A DNA stretch of 64,000 nucleotides from Heliopora coerulea (GCA_030142905.1 JASJOG010000147.1:659001-723000), one strand, 5' to 3'; positions 10,646 to 22,400 are shown, counted from the first letter of the stretch. Notes: generated by a model not told the origin, from the letters alone. Program-made: numbers and translations.

Positions 10646-11694
10646 CAGTGAGAAATATTGGGCTTCTCGAGGAACCGTGATGGTTGATTGACCGTGTTCA
10701 GAATATCGGGGCGTGTCTGTTTACTTATGCAAAGAAGGGATCCAACCAAACTTCTATATAGCTTTGGATCTATGAGCTAGGATTTTTCTGTGCTCTTTAC
10801 AAGTTTCAGGTTAACTTCTGCAGGTGTGGCTAGGGGTTTGCAATCACTCATATTGAACTCGTTCAGTACACTTTGGATGTATTTCTCTTGATCGATCGTG
10901 ATCTTGTCTTGCGATCTCCGAACTCGCAATCCTAAGAACCAATACCATTCGCCTCGATCATCCATCTTGAATCTTTCCTTGAATACTGCCTTCAGTGCAT
11001 CAACAGCTTCACTGTTCTCTCCAGCGACTATAACGTCATCCACCCACACCAGTACATACGTGAACTTGTTTTCTGGTTCTTTTCTGACAAACAGACAGTA
11101 GTCGTTGCGACTGCGTTGAAATCCTTTACTTAGAAGAAAACTTGTTAAGGCTTGGTACCAATTCTTTGCTGCTTGTTTGAGACGATATATTGACTAATTC
11201 AGTCGGCAAACTAGTGTTTTTCCGCTTTCTCCTTCTTTGGTAAAACCTTCGAGCTGCTCAAGAAAAATTTCTTCTTCAATTGGTGAATAGAAGTAGGCTG
11301 ACTTGACGTCCAGTTGGGCGAGGTGCAGATCCTTCTGTGCTGCAATTGCCAACAAAATTGTAAAGGTCTCTGGTTTGTACGTTGGGGCATAGGTCTCGAA
11401 GAAATCTAGGCCTTCGACTTGTGCGAATCCCTTCGCTACGTATCTAGCTTTGAATTTGTCAACTTGACCATTTGGTCCGTACTTAACTTTGTAGACCCAC
11501 TTGCCAAGTAAGACCTTTTTATTCTTTGGTTTATCTACAAGCGTCCAAGTATTGTTTTCGACAAGTGAATCATACTCTGTTTGCATTGCTTGATCCCAAC
11601 TTTCGGCCTCTACTGAGATGATGGCTTTTTGATATATCTTGGGCTCGTCTACATCTCTTACTTGAATTGTGTTAAAATTGTAGGAATAACCATA
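10646..11694 (-). pseudogene. copia reverse transcriptase region
   Basis: RT blocks in order: WVYKVKYGPNG, ARYVAKGFAQ, ETYAPTYKPET, LDVKSAYFYS, then WVDDVIVAG with the catalytic VDD pair, and VGSLLCISKQTRPDI. In-frame stops at 11194 (before the block that normally reads SLYGLKQ) and 10777 break it. The stop at 11695 separates it from integrase. The C-terminal part is split by the solo LTR. Confidence 0.9.
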
Positions 11695-13056
11695 TTACTC
11701 GGGTGGGTGTCTACTTCTTGCACTCCTCGGTAGTGGGTTTTCCGCCTCGTTGTCCACGACTTCCTCTTCTTGGGCTTCTTCATCTGCATTCGTTTGGTTT
11801 TCTTTATCTTCCCCCATTTGATCTTTGGTTGGTTTATGTATGTTGTCCCTTTGGAGGAGGAAATTTTCTAAATCCAAACTTGGACTTTGGAAATCGGCAT
11901 TTTCTTCATTTCGTACTTGCTTGATATCCAAGGGCTCAATTTCTCTTTCGTTGAATATTACGTTGCGTGTTTTAACGACTTTCTTAGATTGGAACTCTTG
12001 TAAACTATACGCGGTGCTTTTGTCATCATATCTAAGAAATTTTGTCTTGACGGCTCTCGGGTCAAGTTTCCTCAAATTAGCTTTTCTTCGCAAGGTGTAT
12101 GCTGTACAGCCAAATACTTTAAGATGCTTCGTTTTCGGGTTTCTCTTTGTGAATAGTTCAAAAGGGCTTTTCCCGTTTTTGTTGTTTGGACTGGCACATA
12201 GATTCCTGATATGCACTGCAGTTGCTAAAGCTCTCATCCAATATTTTCTTAGTAGTTTTGCTTGGATGAGTAAACATCGACCCATCTCCAATAAGTTCCT
12301 GTTGAAACGTTCTGCGACTCCATTCTGCTGCGGGGTCTCAGGAACTGTGAATTCTTGTTTCACTTTCGACTCTCGGCAGTAATCTCTGAATTGTTTCGAC
12401 GTGAACTCCGTTCCATTGTCTGTCCGTCGCTTTCTAGGAGTCCCTGTTTCGGCTACATACTCTTTGAACTTCTTGAGGGTTTCTGACTTCTGCTTCATAA
12501 ACTTTATGACTGCATGCTTGCTATACTCATCTATAAAGGTTAAAACATATCTGAATCCATTGATGCTAGGGACTTCAATCGGTCCGAGTATGTCTGAATA
12601 GACACGTTCAAGTGGATTTTGGGATTTGGCTTCTACTTCCTTCGGGACTGGTTTGCTAGTTTGTTTTCCAAGAGCGCAGACTTCACAGATGTTCTTCAGG
12701 TCTCCTTGGCCAACGACGGTACATTTTACATCGTCTTTATTTAGATGTCCTAATCGTTTATGCCACAGGTCTACATCTTCTTTGAGTAATCCTTCGCTCA
12801 TGTTACAATTGGTCCAATTCAGATTCTGGAAAGTTACAGGTAGGTGAAATAAATTCTTATCTTTCTTAAGATTGATTTCCTTTTTGTCTCTGAGGACTAG
12901 CTTTGTCTCTGATTCTGCAAAGATGAACTTGTGTCTGTGATTGACAGCTGTATTAACTGAAAGGAGATTGACTTCATAACTTGGTACAAAAAGAACGTTT
13001 TCCAGAACAATCTTTTTTTCCTTTTCTGTGTTAAGCTTCAGTGTGATTGGGGGACA
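11695..13056 (-). pseudogene. copia integrase region
   Basis: It starts in the protease-integrase linker (about 12802-13056, same frame) and continues through the HHCC zinc-binding segment (WHKRLGH, CEVCALGKQ). The DDE catalytic core follows: YSDILGP, TFIDEYSKH, RTDNGTEF, and TPQQNGVAERFN with the catalytic Glu. The C-terminal domain has FGCTAYTLRRK and a KTRNVIFNE block, then an acidic tail. Integrase inserts element cDNA into the genome. The stretch is open apart from the terminal stop at 11695. Confidence 0.9.
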
Positions 13057-13745
13057 TCACCGATACCTTGTATGGCTGAGAGGTTTCCTTTTGGGTCTCT
13101 TACGTTTTTCTTGTTTGTGCAAGGCTTGAGATTTCCGGTTGACAATGTGATCTGTACATCCTGTGTCGACGATTAGATAATCTTCTACTTTAGGATTCTT
13201 TTTGTTTGTTTGTGATCTTCCTGTCAAACAGCTTGAATACATCGTTGTTGAATTTTTATGTTCTTTGTTTCGTGGTCTTTCATTTCCGGATCTTCTGCAT
13301 GCTTTTGCTAGATGACCTTTCTTCTTACACTTTGAACAGTGTGCAGTGCTCTTCTTGGCCCATTGCCTGACGAAATGTCCTGTTAAGCCACAAACAAAAC
13401 AATTTCCCTTGTGGAAGCCTAAGGTTTCTTTTGTGGTTTGCTGATTTGAAGAGCGCATCGCAACTGAGTGGTCTTCCTCTGTTTGCTTTCTTTGAGCTCG
13501 ACTTTCTTCGTAGTTCTGCAATCGAGTTCTCAACTCCATAAACGTAATTGCAGGATTGAAGCTTTCCTGTACCACAAAATGTTCGAAAGACTCCGTAAGT
13601 CCATTGATAACTAGTGCGTTAAATAATGTCTCTGATATTTGTTCTCCAGCTTCAGTTAGTCGTGTCATTAGTTCTCGCGATCGGATAAAGTATTCGGATA
13701 ATTTCTCACCCTCGCCGATGGTGTTTGTGTGTGTTGACCACGAAC
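13057..13745 (-). pseudogene. copia gag and protease region
   Basis: The gag part reads in frame from about 13740. It has two zinc-knuckle-like motifs: CFVCGLTGHFVRQW, where the last Cys of CCHC is replaced by Trp, and CSKCKKKGHLAKAC, which is intact. The aspartic protease motif VDTGCTDHIV follows near 13165. An in-frame TGA at 13057 ends it before the linker to integrase. The N-terminal part of gag is missing at the 5' truncation. Confidence 0.85.
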
Positions 13746-13790
13746 AAGTTAAGAAGGTGGATGGGAGAGAAATATACTTAAAATACTAAG

Positions 13791-14515
13791 CTACGTGTCC
13801 TTGTTATTTCGTGGGTTTCATTTCGGCGCTCCCTGCAACGTCTTATTTGCATCACTAAGACATCTAGTACTTTTACGATAAAAAAGGTGGCCGAAATGGA
13901 CGAACTTCATTTTCAAAAATTATGTGAATGCACTTGAATCACTGATCTCTAATGATTTGAATGCACTTGAACAATCTTGCTCTCATTCTTGGGGGGGGGG
14001 GGGGGGGGGGGGAGAGCGGAAAGGTAATGAAGGAAAAGGAAACAGGCAAGGAACAAAATGCAAGGGCAAAGTTAAGTGGGGTGGCATCGGATGCATTCCC
14101 CCTTTTTTCAACAGCCTCCCCCTGAAAAGATGAACTGCATAAATTTTGAAAAATATGCTTAAATAATTGAATGTCATCTGTCTAGGGCAAGCTCAAAATA
14201 GGATAAGGCTTAGGATTAGGGTTAGGATGAGGGTCAAGGTTAGGCACCCACGGTGACGGTAAACCTACTTCTCACCCTTTGTAAAATTTGTTTTTAAAAG
14301 GGTTGAGACAGGTTTAGGGCTTTTATTATTTTACTCTTGTTAACTGCAGACGATTTTACTCACTAAATAGAGACTCGTCTGGACAGCATGGAGAGATTAA
14401 ACATGCCGGCAATACCATTCAAGAATTTCTTGGAAAGGAAAACTAATCCTTACTTGGTTGGCTTTCGAGAAATCTGGAATCTGCCGATGAGGTGTACAGT
14501 AGCCGTAAGGATACA
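13791..14515. other. Non-coding interval with G22 run and telomere-like tract
   Basis: A perfect run of 22 G lies at 13991-14012. At about 14205-14247 TTAGGATTAGGGTTAGGATG-type sequence resembles degenerate TTAGGG telomere repeats. No gene seen. Confidence 0.6.
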
Positions 14516-14518
14516 AAG

Positions 14519-15313
14519 CAATTATTCACCGAAATGCAGTGGCGTATATATAGGGGGGACAGAAGGGGGGACCGCCCCCCCAGACATTTCTGTCGGAAAA
14601 TGTAGAGCTTGTCGGAAAATTTGAGGGAGGATACCTTACTATATTTCGTTTGCTGAGAAGTCAAAAAACCTTCAGGGCTAGAAACGTCAAAATTTGGACA
14701 TTTGTAGATCATAGAAATGATACAATATTACGGTAAATGAAAATTTGACACTAATTTAAACATCTTTAACCTAAACCGAATGCAGAAACCGAACGTTTTC
14801 TTTTGAAATATGGCAACTGTCTGCCTACAAATTAGCGTGAGAAAATTCGTTCCTCGCGGTTCGTGTTGACAGGCGCCTAACAACGTGAAGTCCGCCCATA
14901 GCAACGTCAAAGTTTCGTCCAATAAACTTCAAATAATTTTGAAACAGCGCGTTGATTAAGGTACAGTGCACAGTCAATTGCAAATGCGGTAGTACAAACA
15001 TAGGAAAATCGTGTAATCAAAATAGCCTATAAAATTGTTGGTAACATTTCGTGTTCTGAAAAGTAACCAGTCAATGTTAGTTGGTTGGCGCCGCTGTGTC
15101 TGCGTACTACAGCGGAGGTTAGACTGCTGTTACTAATTCTCAACTCTAAATGACTACTAAAAATGCGTTTGCCGTTTGTTCAGGTAACCCGATTTAGGCT
15201 AACTCTTGTCGGAAATTTTTCAAATCTAGTTTCCCCCTCCAGAAATTATATACGCCGCTGCCGAAATGGAGATGCATGAATAGTGGTGGATATTTACCGA
15301 ACCGCGAAGCGGC

Positions 15314-15344
<31 letters not shown>

Positions 15345-15375
15345 TGAGGTGAATAATTGTTTTAGCATACACCAG
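14519..15375. repeat. Foldback repeat hosting a hAT element
   Basis: AATTATTCACC near 14519 and GGTGAATAATT near 15350 are complementary. AATAGTGGTGGATATTTACC (15280-15299) pairs with GGTAAATATCCACCACTATT (15317-15336) around a GCGAAGCGGC turn. The hAT element 14537-15260 sits in its left arm. A shorter related piece lies near 15655 (GGTGAATAGTGGAGGAT). Confidence 0.75.
14537..15260. mobile_element. Non-autonomous hAT element, 724 bp
   Basis: The ends are CAGTGGCGTATATA and TATATACGCCGCTG, an inverted pair of the CAGNGG type. An exact 8 bp target duplication, CCGAAATG, lies at 14529-14536 and 15261-15268. An 8 bp duplication with CAGTGG-type ends is diagnostic of hAT. No transposase frame inside, so it relied on another copy. 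Confidence 0.9.
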
Positions 15376-17380
15376 CTCGCATAAATATTTTCCTCTTCTT
15401 TTTTTAAAAAAAACTTTAAAACAATTTTACCGAACTCAGTGGACCTGTCGCCCACTCACTATTTGCAAATAAAACATTTTGAACACATCCTTAGCGCATT
15501 TATCGCTAAAATGTAAAAGAAAGACGTATCTTTGAATGCTTTAGTGCCAAATTTAGTTGCTGTTTCAGTATTGTATGGCACGACGGTGACTTCGTTTATT
15601 TAAAAAAGGTCTTCCGTAATTTAAACAAAACGGGACGCCATCTTGTTTTGCTAGGAGGTGAATAGTGGAGGATTTTCCGAGATAGGGGAACCAATCAAAT
15701 TGCGCAAAAGACAGTCTTCATCCGCTAGGTATATGCTAAAAATGTTTATCCATTCAGAGTTCATTGGTGACATCAAGGATGTCGTTGTTTCTTAGGCAAC
15801 ACAGCATTAAAATTGAATTCGAGTTCATATTTCAGCTCTCGGTTTTACTTTCGTTAACTGAATTATACACGGATTAATTCTTCGAACCTTAACATACTTT
15901 TAAACTGATCAATTCTTGGATTTGGTCGTAAGACACTTATTTCTCACCAAAATCCTGAGCAATGTTTAGATGCGTACTTGAACCTTTAACGAACGTTCGT
16001 TCAAGCTGTAATATAATTTTCATTTTCTTATTGCCTAATTGGCTTAAATTCTAAGCAGACAGCTTCTCCTTCTCAATTACCACAGTTGATTTTCAACAGC
16101 TATAAACCTGTGAAGTTCCTTGTCAATGAATCCTTTTGAAAATAAAACTATTAGCAAACTTGGTTGCACTTCATCGCATATACATAATTTAAGAAGCAGG
16201 AAATATGTTCTCAGTTTCCATGGTTTTATAGAAACACATATAGCACATTTGAGAGAGCAAAAATTTAAAGTGGGGGCACAACTTCAAAGAGCAAATGTTG
16301 CCATTGTAAACTTTCTAATGCCATTTTGATTTCTTCCTATCTTCCACAAACATTTCTATGACGCACAGTGACATACTAGGCATCTTGGGGCCCGTGTGAT
16401 AATTAACTTGGTGAGCCCTGTCCAGAGTCGATACCAAAGATAGGGAAGACGCAAGGGGTGTAATTTGTGACATTAGGTAAACAAAAGCGATTGATACTCA
16501 ATATAGCCTGATACTAATCTGTATAATAAGTTATGTTACTATTAAGTACTTATTAGATTACGGAAGCAGCTCACATCCTAACTTTAATACACAACAAATC
16601 GAATCATACCATCCTGGATTTTATCAATATCTGTAACGTTTAAGGGACTTTAGTGAAAATTCTCGTAGATTTGTCACATATACTGAAATAGATCAATTAC
16701 TAAAGGCGGATCAAACGTTTGACTTAATGTGACAGTTCGATTTTGTTGCGAATTCAAAGTAGTTTGTAACTCTGTTCAAACAAATTCATACCGTCATGTC
16801 GTGAAAATAATCCTTTTCCTCGGGGCCCGTGGGCTTTACCCATCCTTCCCACCCGGCAACTGCGCCTCTGATGAAACAACGGAAAAACGGGAAAATGTTT
16901 TCAATTTCCTTTCAAAAACTCGGAAACGCAAACAAAACTTAGATACAGTACACATTTATTTACCCTTTATTGGACACGGTTGCCATTTGGTCACTTACTG
17001 TACTCTAGCTAACGCCTGACGATTTTTATCACTCGTCAAGGGGAGACCTCCTGGGAGCTTTGCCAATAAAGCGTAACAGTCATCAAAATGAAAATTCTCA
17101 TCACTCACGAGGAGCCATTAAAAAATTCTTTGATTCTTAGATTTACATAAACATAGCTAGAGTGAGCAGTCGGAGCGCTCCTCTCAGTAAAGGTTTTAAT
17201 ATGCCTAAGAAAAAATATTCAGTAACCATAAGTATCTATCAGCAAACAGCGGAAATTTAATATAACATGATGAAATGCAATGAAATATTAAGTAACGATA
17301 CCCTTTCTGGACAATTTTTTACGCCCACTTTAATATGGCGGATGCTTAACGTGAGAGCGTGAGAACTATTCGCACTCCCA
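15376..17380. other. Non-coding interval
   Basis: No gene recognised; open stretches at 16120-16329 and 16729-17019 match nothing I know. A copy of the TAACGCCTGACGATTTT dispersed repeat lies at about 16995-17052. Confidence 0.5.
16995..17052. repeat. TAACGCC-GACGATTTTA dispersed repeat, copy 1
   Basis: Phrase ACTCTAGCTAACGCCTGACG, then ATTTTTATCACTCGTCAAGGGGAG. Other copies: 34535-34605, 44083-44125, 60838-60895. Confidence 0.7.
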
Positions 17381-17381
17381 T

Positions 17382-17582
17382 CATATTATAGTTCAACATG
17401 TCCTACCACCTAAGATTCAGATTAGGATTAATTTAATGTTAGGATTAGGGTTAGGATTAGGATTACAAATCCTAACCTAAATCGTAATCTTAACCCTGAT
17501 CCTAACCTTAATCTTAACCCTAACCAGAATCCTAATGTGCAGAATCTTAGGTGAGAGGACATGTTGAACTATAATATGTTTG
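17382..17582. mobile_element. Foldback with telomere-like inner arms
   Basis: The outer arms CATATTATAGTTCAACATGTCC and GGACATGTTGAACTATAATATG are inverted repeats (mismatch-free apart from flank trimming) followed inward by ACCTAAGATTC and GAATCTTAGGT. The interior consists of GTTAGGATTAGGG units facing their complement CCTAACC / CTTAACC units head to head. About 200 bp, no coding capacity. Confidence 0.8.
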
Positions 17583-18300
17583 GGTGCATTTAGTTTCAAG
17601 GATACTTAGGGGTTGGTAAGAAAGGTTAAAATTGACATTAATTCGGATAGGATTCACATATTAAAAACCAACCGCGAAACCGCGAGTGTAATATATTGTG
17701 CAAAAAGTGCTATGGCTTGACGACGTTTCGTTGTGAATGTTGTCAAGATTAACGCTTATCTGTGAGTCTTCATGTCACCCCGAGGATGATTCTAAAGTAC
17801 AAGCGAAACGTTGTATATCCTCACAGTCGTCTTGGATAAGCGTCCAGTTGTCCCATGAGCCCCTCGTGCACTCACACTGAATTAATTAATAGGTAATTAC
17901 TGAGGTAAGCAGCATTACAGAATATAATGCAGGCAGCTGAGGCTGCAGGTAGAAGCTACCTGTATTTATATACAATAGTGTTGTGTGGTGAAGTAATTAT
18001 CTATTATAATTACTAAGGTAAGAAGTTAAAAGATTGTTAACTGCCGTAACTGATCTCGGCAGTTATCAACTTTTTAACTTTTTACCTTATTTATCACCGC
18101 CTACTCAGTATTCTATTCTATTATAATTACTGACCTTCATCGAAACCCATTATATTTTGTGTGCATTATATCAGCGAATGCATCGAGCAAAATTTTACAA
18201 ACTCAACTTGCATAATTTTGCTCTCTGCATTCGCTGATATAATACCAAGTGAAAACAATAGGTTTTGACGCGGGTCAGTAATTATACGAGCATAGTGCTT
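17583..18300. repeat. Cluster of hairpin repeats
   Basis: Contains (a) CCGAGGA ... GCGAAACG at about 17780-17820, another hammerhead-like phrase; (b) a hairpin at about 18013-18090 with AAGGTAAGAAGTTAAAAG and its complement around an AACTGCCG turn; (c) a nested hairpin at 18122-18287 whose inner arms ATATCAGCGAATGCATCGAGC and GCTCTCTGCATTCGCTGATAT face each other. No gene. Confidence 0.65.
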
Positions 18301-19700
18301 CCACACGAGTCAATCGCTTAAAATGGCGGAGCAGAGGTTGGAAACCCGAAAGTGAGAGTTCGAATCCCGCTCATGTCAACTCAGTCTTTCGAATTCACTT
18401 CAGCAATGTAGGTTCATCATGAAATTTTCTCTTCATATCACCCGGAGTATGATTCTAAAATTAAACAATAATTATTTAAAGGAATTGTAGAGGACAGAAT
18501 ACCAAGACCAAACGTCTAGAAGTTGTGGGACGTATCGTTTAGTAGGACTATTTTGGCTCAAATTTGGCCAATTCTTCAAAACTTAGCTAAGGTAAACATG
18601 CAAAATCCTCAAGCTCACATAATATTGATACTGAACAATGCTGTAGTGACGTTGTCATTACAGATGAACAACATTGGTGAACTGACAAATAACCTTTCTC
18701 GCAATACACATTTCTGTAGATTTATCGTTAGGAAATCGTTACAGTTGCGTTTTCATAGCATCAGGGACAATGCTTTAGGCCCTCCAGTGAGATCGAGTTA
18801 TACAGTGAATATTTTTGCGATTTTCCATTCCTTTCAACATCAAATAACCCCCGATGACTCCGTGCGTCACTTTGGTAGGTGGCAGCGACGTATGTTTGCT
18901 GGCGTTGGTTGCGGGGATTTAGGATTGGCTATTTTTTATAAATGTCTTCCGTAACCTGATAAGCGTTATTGAACAAGTGCCTACCATTGGTCACAAGGAA
19001 GTATATTTTGCGTGTTGTTCAATGGTATCTCATTCTACGCGCTGGTATGCCAACTGATCAAAAACAAAAAATTCAACTCAACTGTGACTCTAGGGATGAC
19101 AATCGCATGGGCTACCAAAACGTTAAAACAATTTCAGTTTAATCCAACGCAGTAACACCATTCACAATATCTAATTGTCGGTCTGGCTTATACTATTCTA
19201 TTCAACTGATCGTCAGCCACTCAGTTTAATTCTTGTAGAGCTACAAATAAACCGAAGCAAAGAGATGGACACAGCAAATGTTCTTTTTATTATATAAATG
19301 TCTAAGTAAAACTTAAAGCGTTCCAACATTTATAATGTCAAGTGCGACGTGGGGGTAGCGGGATTGTGTCAACGGAATTACGCTGTTTGCTACCGCTGTT
19401 CCAATTGTTTGATTACCGACAAGACAAGAACCTTAAACCAACAGTGCTCACCTAATCAACTCGACGGAGCAATTCCCATATTTAGTACGAATCAACGTTC
19501 AAATCGTATCATTATTGCAGCAAGCAACTCAGTGTAACAGAGTAGAAAAAAAGGCGTAGAAGTTTAGGTCCGTATTAAATTTTGTCTGTCAATTGTCGTT
19601 AGCTAGTGATAGTTTCTTACGCGAAAGTCAGCCTTTGTAAGGCGATCGAAAGTTTCCAAACCAGATTCCCACCCAACCAGGAGACTCCAGATCAGCATAT
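18301..19700. other. Non-coding interval
   Basis: No gene recognised. GAGTTCGAATCCCGCTC at about 18357 resembles a tRNA B box without a convincing tRNA around it. The 143-codon open stretch 18523-18954 has no motif I can name. Confidence 0.45.
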
Positions 19701-19708
19701 TTATTTTT

Positions 19709-20446
19709 TTAACCGTCAACGTCGTCTAGAATGCTCCCCATCGCTTCTTCCATCTCGTGTCGAATTTCTTCGCGTTTGTCGATCCAGGAGTCAATCTCGA
19801 GTCCCAGTTGGTCTCTCAAACGTTCAAGCTTGCCGACCTGGCGTTCGAGAGTCTCGGCGGCCGTCAGTGTTTCCTGGACTTGCGTCTCAAGGAATTTCGC
19901 TTTTTCTTCGTTTATGTCCTCGCGTTCCGATGCGTCCCGGTCCTTTTCCTCCAGGACTCGAATGCGTTGGCTGCCGTTCGTTACCTCCTCAGTAAGCTCC
20001 ACAATCCTCTTCACGAACTTTTCATGTTTTTCGTGAGCTCTCGCCAAATCCCCTTCTAGGACGAGGACTTTCCGCTCAGCTTCGACAGCCATCCTTTCCG
20101 CGTCCTCCTTCATAACGCTCGCCGCCTTTAAAGTGCTTTCTGCCTCCTCTGACCGCTCAAAATCGTCCACCTCTGTCTCGGCCAGTTGTTTTCTTCTCAC
20201 TTCAGATTCTTCTGATCTTTCCAAAGCAAGATCTAATTTTTCGCTTCTTTCATAAAGGCGCTCGTTGATTTTATCGAGCTCTGCGCTCATAACATTGATT
20301 CTGCTTATGAGTGTCGTCTTTTCGCCTTCAAGTACGTCCAGTTTCGTTTCGACTTCTCGTGTGGCAGTTTTCGCATCCATTTCTCGCTGCTCCGCCAGCT
20401 CAAGGGCGTCCTTTAGCTGCCTCATGCGCTCCTTTACCTTGTTCAT
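19709..20446 (-). CDS. Tropomyosin-like coiled-coil protein
   Basis: A 245-residue single-exon frame, ATG at 20446 and stop at 19709. The whole protein is one charged heptad coiled coil without proline: RMRQLKDALELAEQREMDAK near the start, repeating L-x6-L spacing, many E/K/R, and ILDDVDG at the end. Tropomyosins bind along actin filaments and gate myosin access. The length matches short cnidarian tropomyosins (about 242-245 residues) better than the 284-residue muscle form. On the minus strand an AATAAA-type signal follows within about 10 bases of the stop, so the 3' UTR may be very short. TTTTCTTTGAAAG just upstream of the start (near 20470) resembles a 3' splice site, so a 5' UTR exon may lie further right. 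The intact frame with higher GC than its flanks suggests a working gene. A processed retrocopy or another coiled-coil family remains possible. Confidence 0.75.
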   Translation of the reverse strand: MNKVKERMRQLKDALELAEQREMDAKTATREVETKLDVLEGEKTTLISRINVMSAELDKINERLYERSEKLDLALERSEESEVRRKQLAETEVDDFERSEEAESTLKAASVMKEDAERMAVEAERKVLVLEGDLARAHEKHEKFVKRIVELTEEVTNGSQRIRVLEEKDRDASEREDINEEKAKFLETQVQETLTAAETLERQVGKLERLRDQLGLEIDSWIDKREEIRHEMEEAMGSILDDVDG

Positions 20447-21082
20447 TTTCCTTGGATGACCGAGATTCTTTCAAAGAAAATTAGAAAATCTTAACGGCAG
20501 GCGAAGGTTTAAGGCGTTGTAGGGTCGGGAAGAACTTAAATAAATTTGATTCCTCAGCAGGATGTGCGTATATGGTGCTCACGCGGTTTGCTGCTTTTGT
20601 AAAGCCACTTGAGCTTCCGGCATTTGTTCAAACATCATCGTCCTCAGTTTCTCGAATATTCGTCTGCCTGGCTCAAACTTGTCTAGCCGATTTATCCAGT
20701 CTTTTTGTTTCAATGATTATTTTTTTGTTAACAAGCTTGTCGCAGAAAGCGTTGGTTTTCTGGCTTTGAGTTTGGTCAACTCATCATTTTACAATTCTCA
20801 TGAAGTGTTAGTGTTTTGGGGATCAAATTTCGCCTGTTTATTTTTAAGTAGACGTCTCTGGCCCAAGTGCTAACATCGCTTTTAGACTGGTATTTCCTTG
20901 TCTACATCTAACTGCGATCGTTTCTTACGGTAATTAATGATTCGCTATATACACTTACGTTTTTTTTAACGTCATTTGAAATCAAAGTCTGATCGTACCT
21001 ACATAGGCTTTGATTGTTACAGAAACTTTGCGCAGCCTGAGTCGCATCCTGTGGTCGCATACGGGTGTTATAGCATATAGCG
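20447..21082. other. Upstream region of the tropomyosin-like gene
   Basis: Contains the candidate splice acceptor near 20470 on the minus strand and no other recognisable gene. It probably holds the promoter or 5' UTR exon. Confidence 0.4.
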
Positions 21083-22400
21083 TCCCCCTCTGCGGATACA
21101 CTGTCCCATCGGACACTATCCCCTAAGGAACACTGTCCCGTTAATTAGTTTAGCGCGGATAGTGTCTCCCATATGTAAGTGAAAAACAAAAGTGTAGACT
21201 TCCCTGACTAATCGTTTATTTTACAAAAGTAACTAGTTTATTTGACAAAAAAAATCGTTCAACCAAATCCGAAATTGTTCAGCCAAATATCTTGAAAACT
21301 ATTAAAATCATTCAATTAAATATTCACACAACAAACTTAAAATCGCTCCGCTAACTGTGATTTCTTAAAAAAATTAACTTAGTGATTATATGGAAACCAG
21401 GCTTAAATATTTACGGAACAAAATTCACAATTACTGAAATCGCCCTTTTCAAATCTCGGTTAAACGTGGAAACTGGGCTTTGTTGCCGATGCTTCCTTTC
21501 GTAACCTTTGCTTTTTTGTTGGCTCGTGAAACGCATGGAAGTCGCTTGGACTTCAGTAACCCCGTTGCCGAATGTTACTTTGGTGACTAATGGCCGGGGG
21601 CGTAGGAAGCTAGTTGAAGTTAGGGGGGCCGGAAGCAAAATTTATATTCAGGATGGGTATTTTTTAGTAAATGTTTACATCGACTTTATTGTTGACAATA
21701 CCAAGACTACTTACGGCCGGTTACACCTATGGTAAGGAATATTACACTGGATTGCTAGTTTATTGATTAAAAGACTAAAAATAATTATATAATGTTGTGG
21801 TTTTTTAACCTTTAATTTGAACGGTACTAAAAGTGACCATACATTTATCTGAGTTTTAGCCGACATTTCCGGGAAGCTCCAAATTATAATAAAATATCAA
21901 TCATTGTTAATATTGTGTGCAGTAGACCAGATTTTCAAATACATTTTATTATAATTTTGAAATACAAGTGCGTGCGATAAAAAAACCCTTAAAAACACCA
22001 TACACTGTTACCATATCTGTTTTTAAGGGGGGGAGGAACGATATTGCGGTCCCCCTAAATACAATACGGAGGGAGACTGCCGTCCCCTGGCTCCCCCGCT
22101 TCCTAAGCCACTACTGATACCTGTTGTTGTCTAAAACCGAACGCCAAAACCTGCGCTGGGATTTCTCTTGATGAATTATGTATCCCTTGATGAATTATGA
22201 ATATAATTACGTAAAATTATGTAAAAACTAAAAGTTACCGACCTAGTTTTGAATTTTTGGTGGGGGACAGAATCCGCGAGGGGGGACAGTGTTCGCTCAG
22301 CAGATAATGTCCAGAGATAATGTCTGGGGGGAGGGACAGTATCTGCGAGCAAATAGTGTCCGGGGAGACAATTTAATTTTTACGGGAGACACCGTGTATC
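21083..22400. repeat. Element bounded by inverted arrays of GTCCC/GGGAC motifs
   Basis: The left part (21083-21170) carries several copies of a GGATA-ACTGTCCC / GGACACTATCC theme. The right part (22262-22400) carries the complementary GGGACAGT-ATCTGCGAG theme several times. Nested inside, GGCGTAGGAAGC at 21600 and GCTTCCTAAGCCACTACTG at 22100-22118 look like the ends of a second small element. No transposase seen. Confidence 0.5.

Larger units (their letters stand above)
9243..13790 (-). mobile_element. Ty1/copia retrotransposon, decayed, 5'-truncated
   Basis: The order on the minus strand is gag, protease, integrase, reverse transcriptase, RNase H, which defines the copia superfamily. One LTR is recognised at the 3' end (9243-9457), preceded by a polypurine tract (GAGTGGGGG on the minus strand, about 9458-9468). 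The 5' LTR and the first part of gag are absent beyond about 13790. The gag-pol frame is continuous except for in-frame stops at about 13057, 11695, 11194, 10777 and 9609, plus a solo LTR of another family inserted at 10055-10645. The copy is non-functional. Confidence 0.9.

Noticed and set aside
11703..12601. Plus-strand open frames over the copia integrase
   Set aside because: Opposite-strand shadows of a clear integrase coding region.
18523..18954. 143-codon open stretch on the plus strand
   Set aside because: No motif, no splice context, no composition shift; length alone is not enough.
19606..20459. Plus-strand Ser/Arg/Leu-rich frames opposite the tropomyosin-like gene
   Set aside because: Antisense of a highly charged coiled coil; no independent signal.
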